A DNA stretch of 64,000 nt from Sipunculus nudus (taxonomy: Eukaryota > Annelida > Sipuncula > Golfingiida > Sipunculidae). Position 1 is the stretch's first letter. Every line of letters starts with the position of its first letter. The position numbers and the translations under genes are program-made. Shown here piece by piece: positions 1 to 12,300 of this stretch. Location: positions 68,132,659-68,196,658 of the forward strand of contig CM049313.1 of NCBI GenBank assembly GCA_026874595.1, in the 5' to 3' direction. The notes beneath the pieces are model-generated. The model was not told the DNA's origin, did no database searches, and saw only the letters and a list, made by a program, of their open reading frames with translations.

Positions 1-2379
1 CTACCATACCAAAAATTTGGTCATTAGGACTTCGTTCCTTCGAGATATTAAGGAAAAAGAACTCCGTTTTCCATAAAAAAAGCCATTGTTACACTTCAAG
101 GCTGCCTAATATCAAAACCACTGATCTGTTTTTGATTGTATTTAGTATTCACTTTCTTTCATACATTTTCTACGAACATACCAAAAATTAGGTCAGTATT
201 GGGTCTTATTTTGAAGTTATGGGGCAAAACATAATGCAATTTTTTAAAAAAATCAGGAAATATATTTACTCACCTAACATGAGAATTGCTGAACCTAGAG
301 ACTTTTTTTCAGGAATATAACTTTATTTAATCAAGATTCAAGTGTTTACCCAAAATTAGATCTGAATTTTGCAAATTTTTCAAGTTATTAGCATAAATAA
401 AAAATCAATTCCTTAAATTTTTGTCCAACTTTGGCACTGTTGATTTAATTTTCACAGCATATATACATAAGGATTTAATATTTTAAAATCTGAAATTTCA
501 AAGAAATTGATTGGAAAAAATAGCTTTGATTCATGTTTTCATATACCATGTCAAGTGTTGTTTACATCTAGCCCACCTAGTAGTACAGCCTTCACTTGCA
601 TTATGTAACCCACCCCAGGCAGCTTGCCTTGGGTCAGCTTGGCCACTACCAGCAGGCTTCCCCTCTGCCCTGCACCCCCCCCCCCAGCAGGTGCATAAAC
701 TAGATGAATGTTATTATTTTCTGTATTTGATTCATTCTTATTCTAGGCTATGCTACATTTTAGATTTTGTATTTTACCACCAGGGTTACAGTGATTAAAG
801 TGTACATTTAATTGTGTCCACAAAGTGGTGTATTGCTATGAAAGTGTGGATGTTCATGAGATAAGTAATTCCTTACTTCAGAGGAGTACAAACTTCACCA
901 GGTGTGAAATTGAGTATTAATTCCAGTAATAAATTAAAACTGGGATAGTAATTAGCACAATGATATTGTTTGTCCCTCATTCAACCAACAGTGTGTTTAC
1001 TTTATTTGAAAAGATGTTTTATTTTATCAAATTTACTGAATCTTTTATTTTATTTTGGTGAATAAAATTAAGCATGTACTGAAAACTCCAATGTGCAAAA
1101 CTTTTTAATAGTGATTCAAGGAATATTCTTGTAGATGCCATGTTGTGGCATTATTTTCTTTTAAATTCAGTTTAAACATTTATGATTTAAAAATAATAAA
1201 ATATATGTGTATGCATAATATGACCCAATATGAGCTACACTCTGGATATATGATGATTGCAACTTTTGCAACAATTCTAATATTTTAACTTATAGTTTCA
1301 GTTTTTTACTCTGTATATATAATGATTGCAACTTTTGCAACGATTCTAATATTTTAACTTATATTTTCAGGTTTTTTTATTAAAAATTTATAAAACCTGT
1401 AAATAAAAGAATGATTCAGATATTAACTTCTTAATGGAAAAAGTGGATATGCTTAAAAAAAAATAGGATTATATATAAACTTAAATGCATTATTCCCTTG
1501 AAAGTGAAATAAAGGTATTAGTCCGTTCTGTCAACTTGCCTGTCCATCTGTAAATTTTCATATGCATCACAGTATCTCAAAACTTTTACTGTTTTTCTTT
1601 ATGACAGTCTTGTCAGAGTATTAATTGCAATCATATATTTAGAACTTTACTGTAATCAAGTAGGAGGGCCCCTTTCCTCTTAGCTTTTCATATTCTTATA
1701 TAAATTAAAAACATTACAATAGAATATTTCTACATCCACCTTCGTGCTGCCCTCACTTTTCCCTTCTCCGAACCCCATCCCAAAGTCAGCCTCAGTAAGC
1801 AAGAACAAGATGAATCAGATATATTCATACTTTAATATTTTGTATAACTATTCGTCCATAGGTACCTATGTACATGCCAGAAATTATGTCAGTATTGTGT
1901 AATATGTAGACATAGTGGGCATCACAATAATGTACCTTGTCAAGACTAAAGAGATATTGTGTCATACAGTCACAAATTCATGAATCACTTCATCAGCATA
2001 GTTAATCATAACATCATATCTGTCAAATTGAAAGCTTGCAGACTACCATACACTTTAGATCCTTCAACAAATAGCCTTATCATCATTCTACTACTGCTTA
2101 TTACTGCTGTCATTGCATTCATATTTGCTCAAATATATCACAATTTTCAACCCCCTCCTAAATAAATAAAAAATAAACCACTATATTTGACTCTATTAAT
2201 CCATTAGTCAGGTAATTTCATTTATCATTTACTCACATATTACATTAAATTCCTTTATAATAGCCCAACATGTCCATAATATTCTTAAGCTTTATCGACT
2301 TGATATAGTATCACAGTGGAGAAACATTTATAGTCCAATCATGATCAGCTGAGCGCTGTGACCCATGGGTCCCTTGTTT
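1..2379 (+). mobile_element. Family A element, 3' part (5' end before window)
   Basis: It begins inside the second A monomer (ctaccatacc, ttcgttccttcgagatatt). From about 218 it parallels 31094-33226 with few differences; for example 841-900 differs from the other copy at about 2 of 60 positions. It ends with tcagctgagcgc, hairpin gacccatgggtc (2360-2371) and cccttgttt. Short ORFs such as 511-798 are present in both copies but resemble no protein. Confidence 0.85.
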
Positions 2380-4088
2380 AGCTCAGCTGACTATGAATCA
2401 TCTGAGCTATAGTTGTGGTCCATTGTCTGTCATCAGTCTGTCTGTCCGTTTGTCCGTCTGTCCTTAGATGTAGCACATTTTGAAACCATAAGACCTAGGA
2501 TTCCAAAATTCAGCATAATGTTAGATGTCCCCAAGATCTCGTTCCAAGCCGAAAACTGGGTCTTTGTGACTTTGTTCCTGTGAGAAATTAAGGGAAAACC
2601 TCAATTTTTTATTAGCTCAGCAGACTATAAGTCATCTGAGCTGTAGTCGTGGTCCATTGTCCGTCTTTCTGTCCTTCTGTCTGTCCATAGATGTGGCACG
2701 TTTTGAAACCATAAGACCTATGACTCAAAATTTGCATTATGTTAGGTGTCCCCAAGATCTCTTACCAAGCTGAAAACTGGGTCTTTGCGACTTCGTTCCT
2801 TAGAGAAATTAAGGAAAAATCTCAATTTTTTATTAAAAACCTATTATCACACTTCAGGACTGCCTAATATCAAAACCACTCATCTGTTTTTCCTCATATT
2901 TACCATAAATATTACTCTATATTGTTCCTATGTACAGAAATTAGGTATGTTTTTCATTATTTTTAAAAAGTTATGGGCCCAAACATAATGCATTTTGTAA
3001 ATAATCAGGAAAGAAATTTGATCAGTTAACACAAAACTTGTTAAAGCTTAGCACTTTTTTCCAGTAATATAACTTTATTTTCACAGCTGGGATACATGTG
3101 GATTTAATCTGTTGAATTCTGAAATTTGAAAGTAAAAGCTTAAAAATTATTCTAATTATTGAAGTTTTTCAGATGCTCTAATGTATTTGCATTTTGTATA
3201 TCCTAGACCCCACTCTTGCTCACTACAGCCTTGCTGTAAGTATATAACAAGTATATTGCAAAACATGGTTTGTTATTGCCAACTGTATTTTTCTAAATGT
3301 AAAGCTGTTTTTGATCCAATGTGCACATCTTTTCTTGAAATATTAATTAAAGAAGTAATCCAAGAGATGCCACGTTGTTCTGATGTAGCATTTTTAAGAT
3401 ATTATTTCCTTTTAAATAATTAAACAAAATATAATTTAACCCATCAGTAGGCATAATTTGATAATATATGAAACAAATCATGGATAACTAAAGGTGCAAT
3501 TTTAAATTGTGAATTCTGGAGTGTTATTTTCATATATTTATTGCATTGCAAATTTAAAAAATATATTTTATTTAAAAAAAATTAAGTATAAATGTTGATG
3601 CAATTTAGATCTGTGAATCAATTAAAATATTCAGATATATATGATATACTGTAAATATGTAGTAAAATTTATAAACTTAAAAAAATGACTCAACAAAAGA
3701 TAAAATAGGATCTTATTCAAATATTTGTTCATTATTTTCCTGTCTCAGTAGAATGGAAATCAAAATTATTTGCTTTGTTTTCAGTCTCTCTGCCTGTTTT
3801 TAAATATTTAAAAATAATTTCATTTAAATTAAATTTTATCCTTTATGTATATGCAGAGGTGCTGTAACTCCCAGCATTCCCTTGAAGCACCATTGAATTT
3901 AATTCCATACTCTGTGTTAATTTCCAAAGGTGTTGTAACTCTCCCCCCCCCCCCCCCCCCCAGTCATTGAGCCCTACAGTTCCTGAGCACTGAGGATAGT
4001 ATCTTTATTGCAACTTCAAAAAAGCTATGGTGATGCAGTTATAACTGTCACAATCAGCTGAGAGCCATGACCCATGGGTCCCTTGTTT
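2377..4088 (+). mobile_element. Family A element(s), two 5' ends and one 3' end
   Basis: A 5' end (ttagctcagctgactatg) starts directly on the T's that end the previous copy. A second 5' end (ttagctcagcagactataag) begins near 2611 in a T-run, so one A copy jumped into another, or the outer copy lost its rest. Body to 3940, an 18-bp C run (3943-3961), then atcagctgagag, hairpin gacccatgggtc (4069-4080) and ccttgttt. Confidence 0.8.
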
Positions 4089-4214
4089 CAGCTTTTGCAA
4101 CAGCCGGGCATTCATCACTAGGACGACACACGCATTATAAAAATAACCCTCATTTAAACTACTACCAATTCTCAAAAGTAGATTTGAAAAAATCCCCACT
4201 TGACCCCTTGTTCA

Positions 4215-4300
4215 CAATTTGTCTTGCATGGCGCTGTAGTATTGCATAGGACTTGGTATCACATGGTTGCTGGTTCGAGACCTGGCGAAGACCCTCATGA
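4215..4300 (+). mobile_element. tRNA-derived SINE head
   Basis: It has a B box GGTTCGAGACC (4271-4281) and, about 40 bp upstream, a possible A box in tggcgctgtag (4229-4239), the spacing of a pol III type 2 promoter. It does not fold as a complete tRNA by inspection, which favours a SINE head or tRNA relic. Tail and target duplication were not identified. Confidence 0.45.
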
Positions 4301-6031
4301 TTGAATGTTATGTGTACTAATAATTGAATTTCTCATTATAGGTTCACCACCAGATGAAGACACAGATGCACACAATAGAAATTCGAACAAGAGGCCAAAA
4401 CCAGAGAGACACAGACACCAATAATAATTTATTCCTTTACTTGCTCTTAGGAGTACAGGCCCAATTCTGAACATGCTCCAAATAGGAATAAACTGTCTCT
4501 TTTTTTTCTCATACTTACCTCCCACATATAATATTCCAGTATCATCACTACTTGTGTTACTACATGAGAGTATATGCGGTTCCCTAAAACACCCAAAACA
4601 CCATTGTTTTAGGTACCTATGACAAAACACCACAAAACACTTAAAATTTTAAGCAAAAACCGACATCAATTGATAAATTATATTCTGTAGACTATATCAT
4701 TCACTATTGTGGCTACTCTTATACTTATTAAATGATAGGTCAAATTTTGCACCCTCTACTTTCCTGTTTCATCAACCTCTTATGGCATTATGACTTTTTT
4801 TCTCGAAGCTATGTATCCAATGCCAGAAAAACAGATACAAGCCCAGCAGCAAGTGCCCAGAGCCAATGTTGTTACTTTTCATTTTGAGCTGTCAGTCAAA
4901 ACGGTACTCCTGGCTGCGCTGGTATTCATTTTCCTGGCAACAGATACATGGCTACATGATAAAATAGTTTTAATATCGTAAGAGATAAATGAAGCAGGAC
5001 AACAAAGGGAGCAAATTAAACCTTTTATTTAATAACAGTATGTTGTGGCAAAACTTTGTAAAATAAACATGCTAAGACAGTGTTTAGCTTGATAGCGACT
5101 TGTGCCACCAGGGGTACTTGTACCTGGTGAGTACATTGGGTCAAGAGCTTGGACACTGATGGGCCTTGCAAACACAACCGCCCGCCCCCCCCCCCCCCCC
5201 CCTTAGCATGATACTGACATTCCATTCTGCCTGCCATGCCCAAAGGCTTGTCCCCACTAATTGCTCAAATCTAAAGCCCACCAACGATAAATTTTTCTTC
5301 AGAGTTATGAATTACAACATGCTTTACCTTTTGGCAGTGATATCATGCTTGTCCCTAAACAAAATATTCAAATATCCCTAAAATTGTGAATGAACACAAT
5401 ACTTACACTGTCCCTCATACGTTATATGTAACAGTATGCTATTTTATGTACAATACTGAAGTGGACACCCCATAATAACGGAATAATCATTTTAGAGGGG
5501 TTTCACTGAACCCTGCATTGACCTGTTTGTTTAAAAATGATAAACCTTAAAGAAGATAAATCTAGTTGGGTTAAGATTTACTAACATATGAAGCTGTTAC
5601 GAAATGCTTGGGATCTAAGAAATAATCCTTTCCCTAAACCTCTTTTGGTCCTCAACCTGCCAAATAATGCACAGGTGTGGTATATATCTGTGCGTCAGAT
5701 GCAAGTAATCTGTTTACACACACAGCAGCACCTCAGCCTCAGGCACGTCATGGCTCATAAAAAAGCACTTAAAAACAACTAAGTAGCCATTAAAAAAGGA
5801 CGACATATTATACCAAATGCACATGATGGCTACATCTGAGTTTTATGCAACCAGAGAATGTTTCTTTAATTAGAATAAACATCAAACTGACTTGACTTTC
5901 AAAACTCCTGAATTATAGGATAAATGTAGGATGTCAGACTAATTTATGAAGTGTACTTATGATTTAAATAAAAAAAGAACTTAAAGAAGTGTGTCAGTTG
6001 TCATGACAGGCAAGAAATTTTATGATTTCAG
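4301..6031. other. Upstream region, no gene recognised
   Basis: This contains the unclassified repeat 4740-5040, a C-run at 5184-5202 and AT-rich unique-looking sequence. No promoter elements could be assigned. A 5' non-coding exon of the KIAA0825-like gene may lie here or further left. Short ORFs show no family resemblance. Confidence 0.5.
4740..5040 (+). repeat. Unclassified repeat, paired with 24446-24690
   Basis: The stretch ggcaacagatacatggctac, gataaaatagttttaat, cgtaagagataaatgaagc corresponds to ggcaacggatgcacagctac, gataaaatagtcttaaa, cataagaggtggatgaagc in intron 6. Both are followed by a run like tatttaataaca / tatttaacaag. Divergence is moderate. No termini were recognised; family unknown. 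Confidence 0.6.
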
Positions 6032-6192
6032 GTTTTCATCTGAAGAAGGATTCAAGTAACCATGGCTACAAAAAGTGTTCCTGCACTAGGTCTTTGTGTG
6101 TTGCCAATGTTACAGCATGGGGTTCCAACCTCAGCTACCATGGAAACCATGTTGCAAGATGTAGAGGATCAACTAGATGACAATGAGAAACA
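6032..6192 (+). CDS. KIAA0825: Exon 1 of the model: 5' UTR end and start codon
   Basis: An acceptor (tgatttcag) ends at 6031, so a non-coding exon probably lies upstream. ATG 6062-6064 sits in a good context (accATGG), and an in-frame TGA at 6041-6043 excludes a more upstream start within this exon. It encodes 43 codons beginning [10 protein letters not shown] and ending [11 protein letters not shown], and the donor gtaaga starts at 6193 in phase 2. The acidic helical end continues directly into exon 2. The upstream exon and promoter could not be identified. Confidence 0.75.
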
Positions 6193-6246
6193 GTAAGATT
6201 TGACTCCGTAACAAATAGTGAATGACTCAAAGATTATCCATCATTA

Positions 6247-6344
<98 letters not shown>

Positions 6345-9300
6345 GGTCAGTTTCTGCTATTTACATAGAAAATGAATATATGTTTGTGTAAGTATAAGCT
6401 TCTCATGCAGTGGTTATACACTGCAGTCATATCTTCCCTCTTTAGCTTTTTACTGCAAGGTTCTGTGGATCTTACCACCAGGGTTGGCACAGAGCAAAGT
6501 ATTGTAGTCAGACCAATGAGAGGGTGGTTTAAAATTGTGCATCCAGCTCCAAATTTTATAGGTGAGATCTGGGATGACTGCATTGTGTAATTGCTGCATT
6601 AGAAATGTAGTTGAAGTATCGTTAACATTTTGTGGATATTTTTTTTTTTTTGTCGTAAGTGAACTTCTTGTGACAAACCATGTGAGTTACCATAACATGA
6701 AGACTTGTAATAACAGTTGCAAATTCTTTTGTACCAGAGTCACTTGTATAGATATTATAGATAAAAACATCATACTAGGTGAATAATTGTTCTGATTTGA
6801 TTTTGAAAAAAAAACAAGTGGAGATCATTAGATTTAGTGTGAAGGCAAAAGTATGGTCATCGGGTAATGAACTGAGAGTTCTACATCCATGTATTGATCT
6901 GGGTTCACACTGACTGTAGTGCTTGCTTAATTGATAATAATACCATATATTGGGACAATACAAAAAATACTTGTAAAGGTACCATGTTATTCTTAATGCA
7001 AAATTTAAAGGTATTATTGAAAATAAGCTGCTAGTACTTAATTACCATTTGAAGAATCCTTGTCGGTTGTTACATCCTTACTGAAAGCTGGCAAAATTTA
7101 CATATTGCTTATGCTTTCAGGTTAGAAGAATGCATGTCAGCACTGCTGAAACTGACCAACCGGACGCAGGCAAGCACACAGTTCACTGAGCCTGCCGATG
7201 CTGTAAACTTTATAGCAGAGACGAGACTTCTGGATAAATCTGTATGCTATGATACAGAAGCCAGAGAGATCACCCGCATCCTCAGCTATGTGGTAAGAAG
7301 AAAGAAACAAACATATATCGTGGCTGGCTACATATCAGGCAAACAAATAAAAGGCATTTTTTTTTTGGAAAATGATGCAGGCTGGTGGCTTTTTATTTTA
7401 TTTTTTTACATAAAAATAGCTTAAAATATGGTAAATTATTTGATGTTATGATTAAAATGTGAGTTATATAATGAGGTATAGGTGACATTCTTATTTCTAT
7501 TACAGGAAATATAAGCATACAAAATAAACTAGAATACAGGTAGTCGACAAGCAACTATGTGTATCTGTCAAAATCAGAGTGGGACGGGTTAAGTGAGGCA
7601 TTGAGTAACAAGGGGAAATAAAGTGAGGTGGGTTACATATTAGCATGGATGTCTGCAGCCGTAATGTGTATGTAGGTTGTGCCACCTACCACAAAATCCA
7701 GAAGGCTATCAAAGTTGTATACAAATGAAAAAAGTCAAACCACTGCCGAGATATGAGTGATTTTATCCCATGGCAGACAAACAGACGGACGCTGTGCAAA
7801 AATGGTTGCAGGTGGCGCCACCAGTTTTGCGTATGATAAAGAGCAATGTGCGATCTATACACATGCACAATTTTGGTCCAATCTGCCAACCGATTCCCGA
7901 GATACGAGCTTTGATGTCTGCAGCATAAATGTGAATGTAGGTGGCGCCATCTGTCATAAAATCAAGAAAGCTGTCCAGGATGTATAAACCTGAAAAATTT
8001 TAGGCAGATAAGTCAAACCAGTGCAGAGATATAAGTGATTTTATCCCACAGCAGACAAACAGACGGACGCTGTGCAAAAATGGTTGCAGGTGGGGCCACC
8101 AGTTTTGCGTATGATAAAGAGCTATGTGAGGTCTATACACATGCCAAATTTGGGCTCAATTGGTCAAACAGTTCCCGAGATTTGAGCTTGGATGTCTGCA
8201 GCGTAAATGTGAATGTAGGTGGTGCCACCTGTCATAAAATCAAGAAAGCTGTCCAGGATGTATACACATGCAAAATTTCAGGTGGATAAGTCCAACCAAT
8301 GCAGAGATATGAGTGATTTTATCCCAAGGCAGATGAACAGATAGACGCTGTGAAAAAATGGTTGCAGGTGGCGCAACCATTTTTAGCTCAGCTGACTGAA
8401 AGTCATCTGAGCTATAGGGTTCACTCTTTGTCAGTTGTCCATCTAGCTGTCAGTCTGTCCATCCGTTAACCAGGCACGAATCTGAACCACTGGACTTGGA
8501 ATCTTGTAACCCCAAAGTACCCCCTAGAATAGTCAAAAACTTCATACAAAACTTCAATATCTCATTAACGACATCACTGATGGTCATGATTTTTTGCACA
8601 CATATTGATCATGAGATGTTTCACCATTTTCTGCAGACTGGTTGAGCCACCTGTATTTTTCGATTTTTTTACAAATTGTTTTCCCTAATTTTGAGACCTT
8701 TAAAAAATGAGAACATCTGTCAACAGGGCACAAATCTTAAATACTGGACCTAGAATCTTCGTTCTTGACACAGTGAGAGACCTATGAAAAGTCTCCATGG
8801 AAACCTGAAATTAGATCTCTGTTTCCCATATCCTTCAAGCAATAGTACTGCGAAGTATCCCTCAGAATTATGGAAAATTTGATACAAAAGCTGAAGTATC
8901 TGAACAACTAATGCAGAGATCACAGTGATTCTTTGCATGGATATTGATTATGGAGTGTTTCAACAGTCTCTGCAGACTGGTGGTGCCACTTATATTTTAT
9001 TCAATTTTTGAATTTTTTTCTCTATTTTTTAGACCTTTAAGGATGCTGTCAACTGTTAACGTGGCACAAATTGTAACAACTGGACCTTGAATCTTCATTC
9101 TTGTCCAGCAAGGAAGCCCATGAAAAGTGTATGTAGAAATCTGAACTGATGTCTCTGTTACCCATATCCTTCAAGCTATAGGGCTTCGGAGTATCCCTCA
9201 GAATGATGGAAAATTTAATATAAAAGCTGAAGTTGAACTGATGCCGAGATCACCATGATTCTTTGCATGGATATTGACCATTTAGTGTTTTTTATTAGTT

Positions 9301-12300
9301 TCTACAGACTGGTGGAGCCACCTGTATTTTTTTTTTACGCATTTAAGTTTACACATTTTTTCTCCATTTTTGAGATATATAAATACAGACACAATCTGGG
9401 CCTGTTGGTTAATCTGTTTGATGCTTCAGTTGAATGGGTTTATACTACCATTCAGATGATAAAATTTTCTTTTGCGAATCTCTTCACAGTCTGCTTAGCG
9501 TCATGACCCATGGGTCACTTGTTTATGTATGTTATAAAGCTATCCAAGGGCTACATTTGTGCATAAATTTTTTCCGGATCGGTCAAACGGTTCCTGAGAT
9601 ATGTGGGTTAATGTGTCAAAACAGATGCACAGATGGACGCACTGGAGAGAGGAAAGGTCAGAGGTCAAAACAAAATAGGGGCGCAGAAGTTCACATGTGA
9701 CCCAGACATTACCCGGGTTTCGTAAAATTCAGCCCAGGGGTTACGGAGGAGTTCTCCGGACACCTACGCGGCGGCGGTGGTGGCGGTGGGCTGAAAACAT
9801 AGTATCCACAAGACTCTGTTTTGGCGGATACAATTATATAATGCTACAAGTGTCAAAATCTCACAGAAAATAGCTTATGGCCATGACATAGGGTTCCCCC
9901 TTTGAAATGCATTATGGTCATGGGTTCTACAAAACAAGATCCGTGATTGTTTTATAAACAAATACAATAGAAATTTCTTTTAAGTCTTATATAATCTTGA
10001 TATTTCTTATTTACATTTGAATTGCAAAAAAGTATAATAAAAGTAAGTTTAAATAAAATCTGCCAATTTTATGTGATGGCAGCCATGTTTAACCTGGCCG
10101 AACTGTCAAGAAATATGAAAATATGGTCAACGCGCAAATTATTTAAATTTCGTGGGATGGATTTTACATTTGATGTCTGTCAAACCAAAATTGGAACCCA
10201 TTGCAAGTGTTTTTTAAAAATAAGTAAAAAATTAAATTACCTTGCCTATATAGATTTGTTTGTGGGTTTACATTCTTTTATAATTGTATCCGCCAAAACA
10301 GAGTTTCCAGTTGGACGCCGCCACGGCATAGGTTTCCAGAGAACTCCTCTGTATCCACTGGGAAGAATTTTTTAAATTTTGGAATTATGATTGGATCACA
10401 TGTGAACTGCTGCGCCCTCATTTTTGGTTGACCTCTGACCTTTTCTCTCTGCCCAGCTTCTACTGATTGGTGCGTCTGTTTCCACCCATAAACCCACATA
10501 TCTTTTGACTCGTTTGACCAATCAGAAAAAAAAATTTGCACAAATGTAGCCCATGTTATTACAAAAATAAAAAATGTCGGCACCATCTGCAACCATTTTT
10601 ACACAGTGTTCATCTGCCTTGGGATCAAATCACTCATATGCTGCATAATTTTATCTCAAGTCACTTTTATTAATTCTGATTGCATTTTACATGTTTTATA
10701 CATTGAATAAACTGTATATCCAAACAGGGCCCAGTGGCAGATCAGATCATCGTGTCTGAAAGGGCTACCCTGTATAAATATGTTTTAATAAATAATAAAT
10801 AAATAAATATCTCTGCAGTGAATGGACTTATCCACCTGAAATTTTGCAAGTGTATTCATCTTGGATAGCTTTTTTTGATATAATGACAGGTGGCACCACC
10901 TACATTCATGTTCGGGCTGCAGACGTCCAGGCTTATATCTCAGGACTGGTTTGACGTTTCCTCCGGAAATGTTGCATGTATATAGATCTCACATAGCTAG
11001 CTCCCTATTATCCACAAAATTGGTGGTGCCACCTGCAACCTTTTTTGTACAGCGTCCGTCTGTTTGTCTGCCATGGGATAAAATCACTCATATCTCAGCA
11101 GTGGTTTGATTTATCTGCCTAAATTTTGCAATTGTATACAAATTGGATAACTTTCTGGATTTTGTGGCAGATGCCACCACCTGCATACATATTTCGGCTG
11201 CAGACATCCAATGCTTATATGCAACACACCTCTCTCTATTTCCCCTTTCCACTCAAACCATGCCTCACTTCACCCGTCACACTCTGGTTTCTGTGGATAC
11301 ATGTGTCAAAATGTCAAAATTTTAAAATTTTACTTAGACAATTACTGATTAAAGATGTCAATATGTTTCACTAATGACATTGAGACTCGTGGCTGTATCA
11401 GCTGTCACAAGACTATGTAGAATATAAAAATTTATAATACTGGTTACTTTATTTCAGTTAATAAAATTAAACTTACCCATCTCTAGTTTCCTCCTTGTAT
11501 TATTCATAGGGTGTTCTTATCCTTGGGTTATTTTTTACACATATAATGGTTCATAGCTGAGATTACTTTAAATTTTTATCGGATACTTTTTTCAAAGATA
11601 AAAATATTGGAATATGGTAAGAATTAGATCTTAGACAAGTTCTCCTTATGATTTCTGTAATGTGATTAATTGCTATAAGACTCTTGCTGTGTCTAGTTTG
11701 TAGATTGATGTGAGAGGAATATAATAGTTTTATTTTTTAAATATAAATTAAAGCCATACAACCAGGTAATTATGATCATAATTTAAATTTGTAAATTTTG
11801 TATGTTCTAGATTCTCAAAAACTTTGGTTGGCTTAAACTGAATTAATAAAATGAAATTATTTGATTACAAATGCAGATAATTTCATGCTTTCATGAATAT
11901 ATTTGATGATATTATTTTAATAATCATTTATTTCAATTATGTAATTTAAAAAAAATTAGATGATGCTGTTTTAATTTTTAATTCAAATTATATTTGACAA
12001 TATTTATTATTAATTAATATTAAATAGTTAAACTCTTATTTTATTTGTGCGAGTGCCACTCTTGGGTAGGGATAACCTGTGATTGTATCCGCCAAAACAG
12101 AGTTTTGCGGATACTATGTTTTCAGTCAGCCGCCGCTTCCGCCACGTAGGTGTCCGGAAAACTCCTCCGTAACCGCTGGGGAGAATTTTTCAAAACCCGG
12201 GTGACTGATCAGGCTAAAAATTTTACACAAATGTAGCCCTTGGATAGCTTTATAACATACACTGAAAATGGTGGTGCCACCTGCGACCATTTTTGAACTG

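Noticed and set aside
511-798. 95-codon ORF, also present at 31414-31611
   Set aside because: It lies inside family A repeat sequence, has no recognisable domain, and is cut by differences between the two copies. It is a chance open frame in a transposable element.
2746-2988. Repeated short ORFs of the type MSPKSPTM / MSPRSLTK (also 17898, 26279, 26856, 63775)
   Set aside because: They recur at the same place in every A element monomer with frameshifting differences and no protein similarity, so they are not genes.
4295-4633. 112-codon minus-strand ORF with Cys and hydrophobic residues
   Set aside because: No domain, no splice or start context, and the composition follows the AT-rich DNA. 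Treated as chance.
5025-5243. Gly/Pro-run ORFs on both strands
   Set aside because: Created by the C-run at 5184-5202; homopolymer artefact.
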